Positions 16,044 to 25,048 are shown, counted from the first letter of the stretch. The stretch is DNA of 64,000 nt from Alkalimonas delamerensis (GCF_030717955.1 NZ_JAUZVY010000003.1:310001-374000); one strand, 5' to 3'. Notes: generated from the sequence alone by a model not told the origin. Translations and numbers: made by a program.

Positions 16044-17806
16044 TGACAGAAACAGCAATTGCCGATCATGCCGATGAGCATCACCCAAGCAGTTTTGCCA
16101 GTAAATACATCTGGAGCCAGGATCATAAAGTTATCGCCATTCAATACAGCCTTACCGCCATCTTTGTTGGCTTGGTTGCTCTGGTGTTGTCTGCCCTGAT
16201 GCGGTTGCAGCTGGGGTTTCCGGATCACTTTTCGTTTATTAGCCCTGAGTCCTACCTGCAGTTTGTGACTATGCATGGCATGATCATGGTGGTTTACCTG
16301 CTGACCGCCTTACTGCTTGGTGGCTTTGGGAACTACCTGATCCCCTTGATGATTGGGGCCAGGGATATGGTGTTCCCGCTGCTGAATATGCTGAGCTTCT
16401 GGACCTACCTGTTGTCGGTGCTGGTGTTGCTGGCCAGCTTCTTCGTGCCAGGTGGCCCTACGGGCGCTGGCTGGACGCTGTACCCACCGCAAGCGATTTT
16501 ACCCGGCACACCGGGCCATGACTGGGGCATCTTACTGATGCTGATCTCATTGGGCATTTTCATTGTTGCTTTCACCATGGGGGGCCTGAATTACGTCTGC
16601 ACCATTTTGCAAGCCCGCACCAAAGGCATGACCCTGATGCGGATGCCACTGACCATCTGGGGCATTTTTGTCGCCACCATTATGGGCTTGCTGGCTTTCC
16701 CGGCCTTACTGGTCAGCGCCATTATGATGTTTATGGACAAAGTCGTGGGCACCAGTTTCTTTATGCCGGCTATTTTGTCGATGGGCGAGGTGCTGGATCA
16801 CACCGGTGGTAGCCCGATTTTGTTTCAGCACTTGTTCTGGTTTTTCGGCCACCCCGAAGTTTATATTGTTGCTCTGCCTGCGTTTGGCATCGTATCCGAT
16901 ATCCTGGCCACCCATGCCCGTAAAAATATTTTTGGCTACCGGATGATGGTCTGGGCCATTGTGGTGATTGGTTTGCTGAGCTTTGTGGTTTGGGCGCACC
17001 ATATGTACGTCAGCGGCATGAACCCCTATTTTGGTTTCTTCTTTGCGACCACCACCCTCATTATCGCCGTGCCGACAGCGCTAAAGGTGTACAACTGGAT
17101 CCTGACGCTGTGGAAAGGCAATATCCAGCTGACCTTGCCGATGCTCTTTGCCATTGGTTTTATCTTTACCTTTATCCATGGTGGCTTAAGCGGTTTATTT
17201 TTGGGCAATGTGGTGATCGACCTGCCCTTGTCCGACACCTACTTTGTGGTGGGGCACTTCCACATGGTGATGGGGTTGTCGCCAATCCTGGTGCTGTATG
17301 CCGCCATTTACCACTGGTTCCCGAAAGTAACGGGCCGTATGCTGCATACGGGCCTGGGTAAGGTGCATTTCTGGGCAACCTTAATCGGTGCTTATTCGGT
17401 GTTCTTGCCGATGCATTACCTTGGCATGCTGGGTTTGCCACGGCGTTATTTTGGCATGGCGGGCACCGAGTACATCCCGGAGTCGGCTCACCTTCTGAAC
17501 GCCAATATTACGGTGGCAGCCATTCTGGTGGCTGTGGTGCAGCTGGTGTTTATTGCCAATGTCATTATCAGCCTGCGCCGTGGCGAAAAAGCCCCGGCCA
17601 ACCCCTGGGGTGCAACCACGCTGGAGTGGCAAACGCCCGACAATCCTCCAACGCATGGCAACTGGGGGGCGGCATTGCCGGTGGTGCATCGCTGGGCTTA
17701 TGACTTCAGCGTGCCTGGCGCAAAAGACGACTTTATCCCGCAAAATGTTCCGAACAGTGCGGTGGAGGTCACGGATGCGAAGGCCTTTGCGGAGGCAGGA
17801 CAATGA
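16043..17806 (+). CDS. coxA: cytochrome c oxidase subunit I
   Basis: Catalytic subunit, 587 residues with 12 or more transmembrane helices. Haem a ligands are His78 (TMHGMIMV) and His407; haem a3 is bound by His405 in VVGHFHMVMG. CuB ligands are His270 with the cross-linked Tyr274 in GHPEVYIVALPAFG, and His319-His320. Glu272 of HPEVY marks it as an A1-type proton-pumping oxidase, and a K-channel lysine is present in PTALKVYNW. Cytoplasmic membrane, last step of aerobic respiration. It starts within the coxB stop codon and overlaps the next gene by four bases, so stoichiometric synthesis is expected. A 40-residue C-terminal extension follows the last helix. Confidence 0.96.
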   Translation: MTETAIADHADEHHPSSFASKYIWSQDHKVIAIQYSLTAIFVGLVALVLSALMRLQLGFPDHFSFISPESYLQFVTMHGMIMVVYLLTALLLGGFGNYLIPLMIGARDMVFPLLNMLSFWTYLLSVLVLLASFFVPGGPTGAGWTLYPPQAILPGTPGHDWGILLMLISLGIFIVAFTMGGLNYVCTILQARTKGMTLMRMPLTIWGIFVATIMGLLAFPALLVSAIMMFMDKVVGTSFFMPAILSMGEVLDHTGGSPILFQHLFWFFGHPEVYIVALPAFGIVSDILATHARKNIFGYRMMVWAIVVIGLLSFVVWAHHMYVSGMNPYFGFFFATTTLIIAVPTALKVYNWILTLWKGNIQLTLPMLFAIGFIFTFIHGGLSGLFLGNVVIDLPLSDTYFVVGHFHMVMGLSPILVLYAAIYHWFPKVTGRMLHTGLGKVHFWATLIGAYSVFLPMHYLGMLGLPRRYFGMAGTEYIPESAHLLNANITVAAILVAVVQLVFIANVIISLRRGEKAPANPWGATTLEWQTPDNPPTHGNWGAALPVVHRWAYDFSVPGAKDDFIPQNVPNSAVEVTDAKAFAEAGQ

Positions 17807-18483
17807 GCTTGATTGGCAAATTGATGGAAAAACCCTGGTTGGCGCAACCAGAAGGGATGGACCCGGCGCTGCTGGTGACCACCAATAACGGCTGGCCTGC
17901 CCGCACGGCGCTGCGCTTTTTCCTGGGGACCGTCACTGTTATTTTCTTTTTGTTTATCATGACGCTGCTTGGGCGCTCGCAAATGGGAGACTTTCATGCG
18001 CTGGCGGGCGAGCCCTGGCTGCCCTTTGACCGGCCGGTGCAGTTGTGGTGGAACAGTGCCATTTTGCTGCTAAGCAGCATCGCCATGCATGCAGGCCTGT
18101 GGCTGGCTCGTCAAAACCGGCTGCAAGCCTCCTTGCTGGCGGTAATGCTGGCCGTGGTACTGGTACTGGGCTTTATGCTGGCGCAGGGCTATGTCTGGCA
18201 GCAACTGGCTGTGGCAGGCTTTGGCCTGACGACCAACCCGGCCAGCAGTTACTTTTACCTGCTGACAGCCGTGCACCTGGTGCACTTGCTGGGTGGGGTG
18301 GTGGCGCTGAGCGGCTTGTTGCGACGCTATTGGCAGCAGCACACCCAGGCCCGCATTGTGGCTGGATTAACGCTTTGCACCACCTATTGGCACTATTTGT
18401 TTGGTATCTGGCTGGTGCTCTTTGCGCTGTTAACCAGCTCGGCCGGAACCATCGATTCACTGGCTGCCTTGTGCGGCTTCTAA
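17803..18483 (+). CDS. haem-copper oxidase subunit III-like protein
   Basis: A 226-residue membrane protein with about six hydrophobic segments. It ends in a subunit III-like module, SYFYLLTAVHLVHLLGGVVALSG followed by TYWHYLFGIWLVLFALL, which matches the last helices of CoxC. The N-terminal half diverges from standard subunit III. It occupies the position where the Cu chaperone CtaG often lies, but it has no CtaG features. It overlaps coxA by four bases and is followed ten bases later by a second subunit III gene. Either both are structural, or one is an assembly or regulatory variant; the sequence does not decide. Confidence 0.8.
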   Translation: MSLIGKLMEKPWLAQPEGMDPALLVTTNNGWPARTALRFFLGTVTVIFFLFIMTLLGRSQMGDFHALAGEPWLPFDRPVQLWWNSAILLLSSIAMHAGLWLARQNRLQASLLAVMLAVVLVLGFMLAQGYVWQQLAVAGFGLTTNPASSYFYLLTAVHLVHLLGGVVALSGLLRRYWQQHTQARIVAGLTLCTTYWHYLFGIWLVLFALLTSSAGTIDSLAALCGF

Positions 18484-18493
18484 GGAGAATGCA

Positions 18494-19177
18494 ATGAGCC
18501 CTGATGAAGCCAAGAGCAACTTTGCCAATCGTCCCGATGGCTGGTCCGGGGTAGTGGCGGATTGGTCCGATGATCAGCGCACCTTTCGGATGTCCTGGGG
18601 CAAGCTGATGATGTGGGTCTTCCTGCTGGGGGATACCTTTATCTTCAGTATTTTCCTGATTGCCTACATGAATGTTCGCTGGTCGGCAGCCGAAGCCTGG
18701 CCCAATGTTAGTGAGGTCTTTGCCCTGACGGTGGCCGGTCAAACGATTCCACTGCTGCTGATTGCCATTATGACCTTCATTCTGATCACCAGCAGCGGCA
18801 CCATGGCGATGGCAGTGAGTTGCGCCTACCGCGGTTTGCGGCGGCAAGCGGCTTGGTTGATGTTGGCTACCGCTGTGCTGGGCATCTGTTTTGTCGGCAT
18901 GCAGGTGTTTGAATGGAGTAAATTGATTGAAGATGGGGTTCGCCCCTGGGGCAACCCGATGGGGGCGGAACAGTTTGGTGCTGCCTTTTTTATGATCACC
19001 GGCTTTCATGGGCTGCATGTAACCGGTGGCGTCATTTACCTGCTGGTGGTGGCCTGGCGCTTACACCGGGGCCATTACGAGAAAAAGGGCTATGAAATCG
19101 TCGAGATTACCGGCTTGTACTGGCACTTCGTCGATTTGGTCTGGGTGTTTATTTTTGCATTTTTCTATCTCTGGTGA
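18494..19177 (+). CDS. coxC: cytochrome c oxidase subunit III
   Basis: A 227-residue protein with five transmembrane helices. It carries the family motifs SWGKLMMWVFLLGDTFIFS, FFMITGFHGLHVTGGVIYLLVVAW and EITGLYWHFVDLVWVFIFAFFYL, so it is a canonical CoxC of the five-helix type. Subunit III stabilises proton uptake and contains no redox centre. AAGGAG precedes the ATG. It overlaps the small subunit IV gene by four bases. It is the second subunit III-like gene in the operon and the one that most resembles the family. Confidence 0.93.
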   Translation: MSPDEAKSNFANRPDGWSGVVADWSDDQRTFRMSWGKLMMWVFLLGDTFIFSIFLIAYMNVRWSAAEAWPNVSEVFALTVAGQTIPLLLIAIMTFILITSSGTMAMAVSCAYRGLRRQAAWLMLATAVLGICFVGMQVFEWSKLIEDGVRPWGNPMGAEQFGAAFFMITGFHGLHVTGGVIYLLVVAWRLHRGHYEKKGYEIVEITGLYWHFVDLVWVFIFAFFYLW

Positions 19178-19509
19178 GGTGTGCTATGTCGCAGGATGTC
19201 AATCAACAGCACCCGGTGAGTATGTATTTAAAGGTCTGGGGCTGGCTCTTTGTTCTGAGCTTTTTTTCTTACATGGTCGATTACATGGAGTTGCAGGGGC
19301 TGCTTCGCTGGAGTCTGATTTTATTTTTTATGGTGATTAAGGCAGGGGTGATTTTAAGTGTCTTTATGCATGTGCAGTGGGAAAGTCTGAACCTGAAGCT
19401 GCTGTTGATTATCCCGACCTTTGCCATTCTGGTGTTTTTGGTGCTGATGGCCATTGAAGGGGATTACACCCTGATGAACCGCTTGTTGTATTACCGAACG
19501 GAAGGTTAG
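19174..19509 (+). CDS. cytochrome c oxidase subunit IV family protein
   Basis: A 111-residue protein with three transmembrane helices (about 13-33, 42-65 and 70-92), matching the prokaryotic subunit IV (CoxF/CyoD-like) family. The middle helix carries the FFMVIKAGVILSVFMHVQWE motif. It is an accessory subunit near the CuB-binding helices of subunit I. It overlaps coxC by four bases and is followed six bases later by the SCO gene. Confidence 0.85.
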   Translation: MRCAMSQDVNQQHPVSMYLKVWGWLFVLSFFSYMVDYMELQGLLRWSLILFFMVIKAGVILSVFMHVQWESLNLKLLLIIPTFAILVFLVLMAIEGDYTLMNRLLYYRTEG

Positions 19510-19515
19510 CAACAG

Positions 19516-20184
19516 ATGTCGGGTTGGACCATTCGTCATACCCTGATTGCTGCCAGTGTGCTGACACTCTTGCTGGTGGCTAGCTTGCTCTGGTTGCTGC
19601 AGTCGCAGCAGCGTGATTTAACTTTGCAGCAGGCTGTCTTTTTGACCCGCCCGATGCCACTGCCTGAGTTTCAGCTGTGGGATCAGTACCGTCAGCCCGT
19701 GAGTCGGGATGATTTAAAAGGACAGTGGCACTTGCTCAGCTATGGCTTTACCTATTGCCCGGATATTTGCCCGATGACCCTGGCCAAACTCAGTCGCTTT
19801 CAACAGCAATTGGTCGAGGAGCAGCGCTTTGATGATGTGCAGTTGTTGTTTTATACCGTCGATCCTGCCCGGGATACACCGGAAGTTATGCAACAGTATC
19901 TGGGTTTTTTTGCTGCCGATATTCGAGGTCTGACACCGCTGCAAGACGTGACTGCCGGGCGGGATTTTGAGCAGTCGCTTGCTATACTCTACCAAATGGG
20001 AGCCATTGATGCCGACAACCCGGCCAACTACCAGGTGGATCACGGTGTTTTGCTGTATTTACTGAACCCGGCCGCACAGTTGCAGGCGGTTTTTACGCCG
20101 GTGAATCGGCTGGGGGACATCCCCGACTTTGATCCTGAACTCTTGTATCAGGATTATCTGGCCATACGCCATTTTTTGCAGTAA
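19516..20184 (+). CDS. SCO1/SenC family copper chaperone
   Basis: A 222-residue protein with an N-terminal membrane anchor (about residues 10-30) and a periplasmic thioredoxin-like domain. The copper site is complete: Cys81 and Cys85 in TYCPDICPMTLAK, and His176 in YQVDHGVLLY. SCO proteins deliver or reduce CuA of subunit II, which fits its place at the end of the oxidase operon. No CtaG, haem A synthase or protohaem farnesyltransferase gene is present in the operon or elsewhere in this window, so those functions must be encoded elsewhere. Confidence 0.93.
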   Translation: MSGWTIRHTLIAASVLTLLLVASLLWLLQSQQRDLTLQQAVFLTRPMPLPEFQLWDQYRQPVSRDDLKGQWHLLSYGFTYCPDICPMTLAKLSRFQQQLVEEQRFDDVQLLFYTVDPARDTPEVMQQYLGFFAADIRGLTPLQDVTAGRDFEQSLAILYQMGAIDADNPANYQVDHGVLLYLLNPAAQLQAVFTPVNRLGDIPDFDPELLYQDYLAIRHFLQ

Positions 20185-20198
20185 CTCAGGAGTGTTAT

Positions 20199-20939
20199 TT
20201 GAACGCTGTACGCGCCATTTGTTGGTTATTCTTTGGTTGGAACTTTGGGCTGGTCAGTCAGGAGTTAATGCTCTATACCGAGCATTTTCCGCCGTTTAGC
20301 TACGAAGAAAGTGGCCAGATTACCGGCAGTAACACCGAAATTTTACGCCAGCTATGCCAGCGGGCTGAAGTGGATTGCCAGTTTGAACTCTATCCATGGC
20401 GGCGCGCTTTTGACAGTGCCCTGAGCAATCACAATGGTGGTTTGTTTTCGACGTCCCGTAGCCGCGATCGTGAGGCGCTGTTTCAGTGGGTCGGCCCATT
20501 GGCGTACAACAGACCTTACCTGTACCGACTGAAAAGTCGCCCTGAGATCCAAGTCAAGCAGCTGAACGATGCTAAAAAATACATGATCGCCGTGGCTCGG
20601 GGGGATGTATTTGAGGAATACTTTTTAACATTGGGGTTTGAGCATGGCCAACACTTGCTGGATTTTGAGTCGAAATCGGCTGCCACTCCACTGTTTTTGC
20701 AGGGACGGGTAGACTTGATGGTCTCCTCTGAGCTGGTGATGCCGGTCTGGCTGGCGCAGTATCAGCAAAGCATGGAGGTGGTGGAGGCCGTGATAGCACT
20801 GGATGATATTGCCGGCAATTATCTGGCGTTGCATCCGAAGGTGCCGGTTGAGCTGGTTCAACGGCTGCAAAATGAGCTGGATAAGATGCGTCTATCCGGG
20901 GAGTTTGATGCCATCGTGCAGCGCTTTCAGGTAGAGTAA
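20199..20939 (+). CDS. orphan periplasmic solute-binding protein (SBP family 3)
   Basis: A 246-residue protein with a short hydrophobic N-terminus (signal peptide ending near residue 20) and a family 3 solute-binding fold: LMLYTEHFPPFSYEESGQITGSNTEILRQL, then YPWRRAFDSAL and FQWVGPL. No permease or ATPase gene is nearby. Such lone proteins in alteromonads may be sensors, enzymes or partners of distant transporters. The only suitable start is a TTG at 20199, preceded by AGGAG at good spacing. It follows the oxidase operon by 14 bases, so readthrough from that operon is possible. Confidence 0.8.
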   Translation: MNAVRAICWLFFGWNFGLVSQELMLYTEHFPPFSYEESGQITGSNTEILRQLCQRAEVDCQFELYPWRRAFDSALSNHNGGLFSTSRSRDREALFQWVGPLAYNRPYLYRLKSRPEIQVKQLNDAKKYMIAVARGDVFEEYFLTLGFEHGQHLLDFESKSAATPLFLQGRVDLMVSSELVMPVWLAQYQQSMEVVEAVIALDDIAGNYLALHPKVPVELVQRLQNELDKMRLSGEFDAIVQRFQVE

Positions 20940-20971
20940 AGGTAAATATCAGGCCGTGACAGGGGTTTTAG

Positions 20972-21667
20972 TTGTGCAAGTTGGTGCTGCTCCGTTACCA
21001 TGCAACCATGAAAGACGCTGCTGATCAACCGCATTTCTGGCAGGTTTCCGGCCAGAACCAGACCTACACTGAGCTCTGCAATGCTTTGTACGAGCGAGAG
21101 TTGCTGCGTCTGTCTAAAATGACCGAAGCCGAACTGCCACAGCTGCCGCGCCAGCTGGCCAGCTTGCCGTTTTACATTCGCAAAGCTGCTCAGCGTATCC
21201 TTAAAGTACAGTCACCCCTGTTGCTGGACAGCCAGAATGCCTCCTGGTTTGCACCTCAGGCCGCCAGCTGTCCGCTGAATCGTCAGCGCCCGGACCAAAT
21301 CGCCCGTTTTTTTGAAAAAGCCGCCAAGCCGGGGATCCTGGTTCCGGTCTATCAGGAGCAACTCGGGGTGGAGCGTATTGTGTTGGACTCGGTGGATGAG
21401 GTTGACCACCAGGGACAGCGGCTGCACTGCAATCAGCACGGTTGGTTTGCTTTCGCTGGCACACCGCTCAGCCCGGAGAATGCCGATAAGTTTTTATTGC
21501 AGCCGGTGAAAGTTGTGATGACGGCGTGCTGTTGTGGTCATCAGTGGAGCAATCAAAAGCGCACTTCGCCGCGGGTACTTAGCCTGCGCGAGCTGTTACT
21601 GACCACCGGACTGAATTGGAAAAACTTCGCCAAACCGCTTCGTCAGCAGCCGTTGGCGATGAGTTAA
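20972..21667 (+). CDS. protein of unknown function
   Basis: About 219-231 residues, soluble, no signal peptide and no family that I recognise. Two regions stand out: ELYERELLRL-like helices near the start followed by LPFYIRKAAQRILKVQSPLL, and a C-terminal TACCCGHQWSNQK stretch with three consecutive cysteines and a histidine, which could bind a metal. The start is unclear. A TTG at 20972 has AGGGG seven bases upstream, whereas an ATG at 21008 has no ribosome binding site. It lies between the solute-binding protein and ftsB, in the same direction as both. Confidence 0.6.
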   Translation: MCKLVLLRYHATMKDAADQPHFWQVSGQNQTYTELCNALYERELLRLSKMTEAELPQLPRQLASLPFYIRKAAQRILKVQSPLLLDSQNASWFAPQAASCPLNRQRPDQIARFFEKAAKPGILVPVYQEQLGVERIVLDSVDEVDHQGQRLHCNQHGWFAFAGTPLSPENADKFLLQPVKVVMTACCCGHQWSNQKRTSPRVLSLRELLLTTGLNWKNFAKPLRQQPLAMS

Positions 21668-21728
21668 CCCTTCCCTCTGCGCGCTGAAAGCTTCATAATA
21701 GCGGCATGATCAATCCAGAGCCGATGGC

Positions 21729-22061
21729 ATGCGATTCGTCACAATCGCCTTACTGATCCTGTTGTTGTTGCTGCAGTTCCGTTTATGGTTCGGTCAGCAC
21801 AGCATCAGCGACTACCTGCAGCGTAAGCAGCAGCTCGAGCAGCAAACGCTGGCCAACGAGGAGTTGGCCAAACGCAACCGGCTGCTGCTGGCCGATGTGC
21901 AAGATTTGCGTCTGGGCCTCGAAGCCATTGAAGAACGTGCCCGAAACGAGTTGGGCATGATTCGTGACGATGAAACTTTCTTCCGGATTGTGAGCGAAAG
22001 CCCTGGCTTGCAGCAACAGCGTCAGGGCATCAGCTCGTTACCTCAGCCGGAGCAGCAATGA
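21729..22061 (+). CDS. ftsB: cell division protein FtsB
   Basis: A 110-residue bitopic protein with a short cytoplasmic N-terminus (MRF), one transmembrane helix (about 4-22) and a leucine-rich periplasmic coiled coil (about 25-70). The ERARNELGMIRDDETFFRIV segment typical of FtsB follows. FtsB joins FtsL and FtsQ in the divisome and helps activate FtsWI. The ATG of ispD overlaps its stop by four bases, the arrangement found in E. coli. It begins the colinear block that runs through rpoS. A CATAAT -10-like element lies at 21694-21699. Confidence 0.93.
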   Translation: MRFVTIALLILLLLLQFRLWFGQHSISDYLQRKQQLEQQTLANEELAKRNRLLLADVQDLRLGLEAIEERARNELGMIRDDETFFRIVSESPGLQQQRQGISSLPQPEQQ

Positions 22062-22753
22062 ACCAGTTTTGCACCAAGCGACTTGCTGCGGTGATCCCTG
22101 CTGCTGGCATTGGCAGCCGGATGCAGGCTGAGCGACCCAAGCAATACCTGCAATTGCATGGCCGCAGTATTCTGGAGCACAGTGCGGCAGCCGTCCGGCA
22201 GTTGCAACCTGATCTCCCTCTCGTAATAGCATTGGCCGCCGATGATCCCTATTTTGCTGCCACAGCTTTGGCCGCTGATCCCAACGTACAACCGGTTCTT
22301 GGTGGGCGTGAGCGTGCCGACTCGGTGCTGGCCGCGCTTCAGGCACTGGATGCAAGCCAGGTGGACTGGGTGCTGGTGCACGATGCGGCCAGGCCTTTGC
22401 TGCAAGGCACTGATTTGCAGCGTCTGTTGACCCAATGCCAGCAAGCCGGCTGCGGTGGCATTCTAGCCAGCCCGGTACGGGATACCATGAAACGTGGTGG
22501 GCCACGCATTGAGCACACGGTGGAGCGCAGCCGACTGTGGCATGCGCTGACACCCCAGCTGTTTCCATTGTTGCCGCTGCGTCAGGCATTGCAAGATGCG
22601 CTGAGCCAGGGGGCAACCATTACCGACGAAGCTTCGGCGATGGAGTGGGCGGGTCAGCCGGTGTTGCTGGTGGAAGGGCGCAGTGACAATATCAAAATAA
22701 CGCAGCCAGAGGATCTTGCTTTGGCCGCTTTTTATTTGGAGAAACAAGGATGA
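22058..22753 (+). CDS. ispD: 2-C-methyl-D-erythritol 4-phosphate cytidylyltransferase
   Basis: A 231-residue enzyme of the non-mevalonate isoprenoid pathway that joins MEP to CTP. The nucleotide-binding loop is AVIPAAGIGSRMQAERPKQYL, followed by GRERADSV, LVHDAARPLL and TDEASAMEW. Full length and complete. It is coupled by ATGA overlaps to ftsB upstream and ispF downstream, so the third and fifth pathway steps are made together; ispE is not in the window. Confidence 0.96.
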   Translation: MNQFCTKRLAAVIPAAGIGSRMQAERPKQYLQLHGRSILEHSAAAVRQLQPDLPLVIALAADDPYFAATALAADPNVQPVLGGRERADSVLAALQALDASQVDWVLVHDAARPLLQGTDLQRLLTQCQQAGCGGILASPVRDTMKRGGPRIEHTVERSRLWHALTPQLFPLLPLRQALQDALSQGATITDEASAMEWAGQPVLLVEGRSDNIKITQPEDLALAAFYLEKQG

Positions 22754-23232
22754 GTGCAATCCGTATTGGCCATGGTTTTGATGTCCATGCCTTTGGTGGG
22801 GAAGGGCCGGTGACGCTGGCTGGGGTCCAGGTGGAGTACCCGCAAGGGTTGCTGGCACACTCCGATGGCGATGTGGTGCTGCATGCGCTCACCGACGCCA
22901 TTCTGGGTGCTTTGGCGCTCGGGGATATCGGGCACCACTTCCCGGATACCGATGCCACCTATGCCAACATCGACAGTCGTATTTTACTGCGTCAGGTGGT
23001 AGCAACCATGCACGAGCAGGGTTGGAAACTGGGGAATCTGGACATCACCATTATGGCGCAGGCCCCCAAAATTGCGCCGCATATTGCTGCTATGCGCGCC
23101 GTTATTGCGGTGGACTTGCAGGCAGAGCTTGCTCAGATCAATGTCAAAGCCACCACCACAGAGCGGCTAGGCTTTGTCGGACGTAAAGAGGGCATTGCAG
23201 CTGAGGCTGTGGTGTTGTTGGTCGCCGCGTGA
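22750..23232 (+). CDS. ispF: 2-C-methyl-D-erythritol 2,4-cyclodiphosphate synthase
   Basis: A 160-residue trimeric zinc enzyme that cyclises CDP-ME 2-phosphate and releases CMP. The metal motif is IGHGFDVHAF with LAHSDGDVVLHALTDAILGA, and the family signatures GDIGHHFPDTD and KATTTERLGFVGR are intact. AAGGATGAG gives both ribosome binding site and overlap with the ispD stop. Its own stop overlaps the GTG start of truD. Confidence 0.97.
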   Translation: MSAIRIGHGFDVHAFGGEGPVTLAGVQVEYPQGLLAHSDGDVVLHALTDAILGALALGDIGHHFPDTDATYANIDSRILLRQVVATMHEQGWKLGNLDITIMAQAPKIAPHIAAMRAVIAVDLQAELAQINVKATTTERLGFVGRKEGIAAEAVVLLVAA

Positions 23233-24293
23233 GTCTGCCGCTGTCAGCACAGCCACCTCTGGCCTGGTTGCATGGTCAACCTGGCGCCCATGGCCTGTTA
23301 CGTACCGAGGCCAGCGACTTTCAGGTGGATGAAGAGCTCAACTTTGCCCCCAGTGGCGCTGGCGAGCATTTGCTGCTGCAGATTGAAAAGATTGGCCAAA
23401 ATACCCAGTACGTCGCCCGGCAGCTGGCTGAACGTACTGGTTTGAAAAATCGGGATATCAGCTTTGCCGGCCGCAAAGACCGCCATGCCCTGACCCGGCA
23501 GTGGTTTTGTCTGCCCTGGCCGATCAAAGCCGAGGTACCTTGGCAAGACTGGCAGGGGGAAGGCTACCGGATTTTGCAGGTACAGCGACATCATCGTAAG
23601 TTGCGGTTGGGCGCTTTAAAACGCAATCGCTTTCGGATCCAGTTGCGGGAGCTTAGTGATCCCGCTGCCGTGCTGGCCCGATTGCCTTTGGTGCAGCAAG
23701 GGGTGCCGAATTATTTTGGTGAGCAGCGTTTTGGCATTGACGGTGGCAATCTGAGCAAAGCCTATGCGCTCTTTCAAGGGCAAAGCATTGCTGACCGGCA
23801 ATTGCGCGGGCTGGTGTTGTCCGCTGCGCGCTCTTATTTATTTAATCAGCAGGTATCCGCTCGGGTGAAGGCTGGCTTTTTTCAGCAGGTTTTGGCTGGC
23901 GATGTGTTGCAGCTGGATGGTTCCGGCTCGGTTTTTCGGGCCCTTGACGACCTGAGTCTCTTGCAGCAACGTTTGCAACAGGGCGATCTGCACCCGACGG
24001 CGGCGCTGTGCGGCCTGGTGAGCTCCGATAAAGCGCAGCCTGCCGCTGAGGCCGCACAGGCCGAAGCCGACTGGTTGGCCCCACATGCGGCTCTGGTACA
24101 AGGGCTGATGGACTTTCGTTTAAAAGCCGAACGGCGAGCTATTCGGCTGGTACCTCAGCAACTGCAAGCCAGGCCCAATGGTCAGCATTTATTGCTTGAA
24201 TTTGCCTTGCCAACGGGTTGTTTTGCCACCAGTGTACTGCGAGAATTGGTGCAGTACACCGATGTTGCCGCCAACCGGCAGTATGGAGATTAA
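23229..24293 (+). CDS. truD: tRNA pseudouridine(13) synthase
   Basis: A 354-residue enzyme that modifies U13 of tRNA-Glu. The catalytic Asp is in SFAGRKDRHALTRQW, the NTQYVARQLAERTG and VPNYFGEQRFG motifs are present, and the TRUD insertion domain follows. GTG start overlapping the ispF stop (GTGA). Length equals that of E. coli TruD. SurE begins three bases after its stop. Confidence 0.95.
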   Translation: MSLPLSAQPPLAWLHGQPGAHGLLRTEASDFQVDEELNFAPSGAGEHLLLQIEKIGQNTQYVARQLAERTGLKNRDISFAGRKDRHALTRQWFCLPWPIKAEVPWQDWQGEGYRILQVQRHHRKLRLGALKRNRFRIQLRELSDPAAVLARLPLVQQGVPNYFGEQRFGIDGGNLSKAYALFQGQSIADRQLRGLVLSAARSYLFNQQVSARVKAGFFQQVLAGDVLQLDGSGSVFRALDDLSLLQQRLQQGDLHPTAALCGLVSSDKAQPAAEAAQAEADWLAPHAALVQGLMDFRLKAERRAIRLVPQQLQARPNGQHLLLEFALPTGCFATSVLRELVQYTDVAANRQYGD

Positions 24294-24295
24294 GA

Positions 24296-25048
24296 ATGCG
24301 GATTTTATTGAGCAACGATGATGGGGTTTATGCCAAAGGGATCCAGGTATTGCAGCAGGCCCTGTCGCAAATGGCTGAGGTAACCACGGTAGGGCCGGAT
24401 CGCAACTGCAGCGGTGCCAGCAACTCCCTGACTTTATTGAACCCTCTGCGAACCCAGCAACTGGACAATGGTTTTATTGCGGTCAGCGGTACGCCCACCG
24501 ATTGCGTCCATCTGGCCATCAGTCAGCTGTTGGACTTTACCCCGGATCTGGTGGTGGCGGGCATCAATCATGGCGCCAACATGGGCGATGATGTGATTTA
24601 CTCCGGCACCGTCGCCGCAGCGACCGAGGGGCGTCATCTGGGCTTGCCAGCCATTGCTGTCTCACTGGCCAGTCACGACAGCGACTATTTTGAAACTGCG
24701 GCCTATGTCACGGTGCAGGTGATCAAAAAGCTAAAGTCGCACCCGCTGCCGGCCGATCAAATTCTCAATATCAATGTGCCCGCGATCCCGATTGCGGAAT
24801 TGAAGGGGTTGCAGGTGACCCGTTTGGGGCGTCGGCATAAAGCCGAAACCATGACATCGGCTGTTGATCCTTGGGGACGACCTATTTATTGGTATGGCTC
24901 CTTAGGGCCAGAACTGGATGCCGGTCCAGGCACGGATTTTCATGCCATTGCTCATGGCTACGCATCCATTACGCCCATCCATGTTGACATGTCTGCTTAC
25001 AAGAGCATGGATCAACTCAGTCAGTGGTTAGAAGGAATTCAGTTGTAA
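24296..25048 (+). CDS. surE: 5'/3'-nucleotidase SurE
   Basis: A 250-residue survival protein with nucleotidase and exopolyphosphatase activity. The metal site is MRILLSNDDGVYAKGI with the conserved Asp pair, PDRNCSGASNSLTL and GTPTDCVHLA; GINHGANMGDDVIYSGTVAAATEG is also intact. The start at 24296 is fixed by the universal MRIL(L)SNDDG N-terminus. It directly abuts pcm (TAA then ATG), as in E. coli. Confidence 0.96.
   Translation: MRILLSNDDGVYAKGIQVLQQALSQMAEVTTVGPDRNCSGASNSLTLLNPLRTQQLDNGFIAVSGTPTDCVHLAISQLLDFTPDLVVAGINHGANMGDDVIYSGTVAAATEGRHLGLPAIAVSLASHDSDYFETAAYVTVQVIKKLKSHPLPADQILNINVPAIPIAELKGLQVTRLGRRHKAETMTSAVDPWGRPIYWYGSLGPELDAGPGTDFHAIAHGYASITPIHVDMSAYKSMDQLSQWLEGIQL

Noticed and set aside
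18173..19018. 281-codon open frame antisense to the two subunit III genes
   Set aside because: Overlaps two coding genes on the other strand and has no family features or ribosome binding site.
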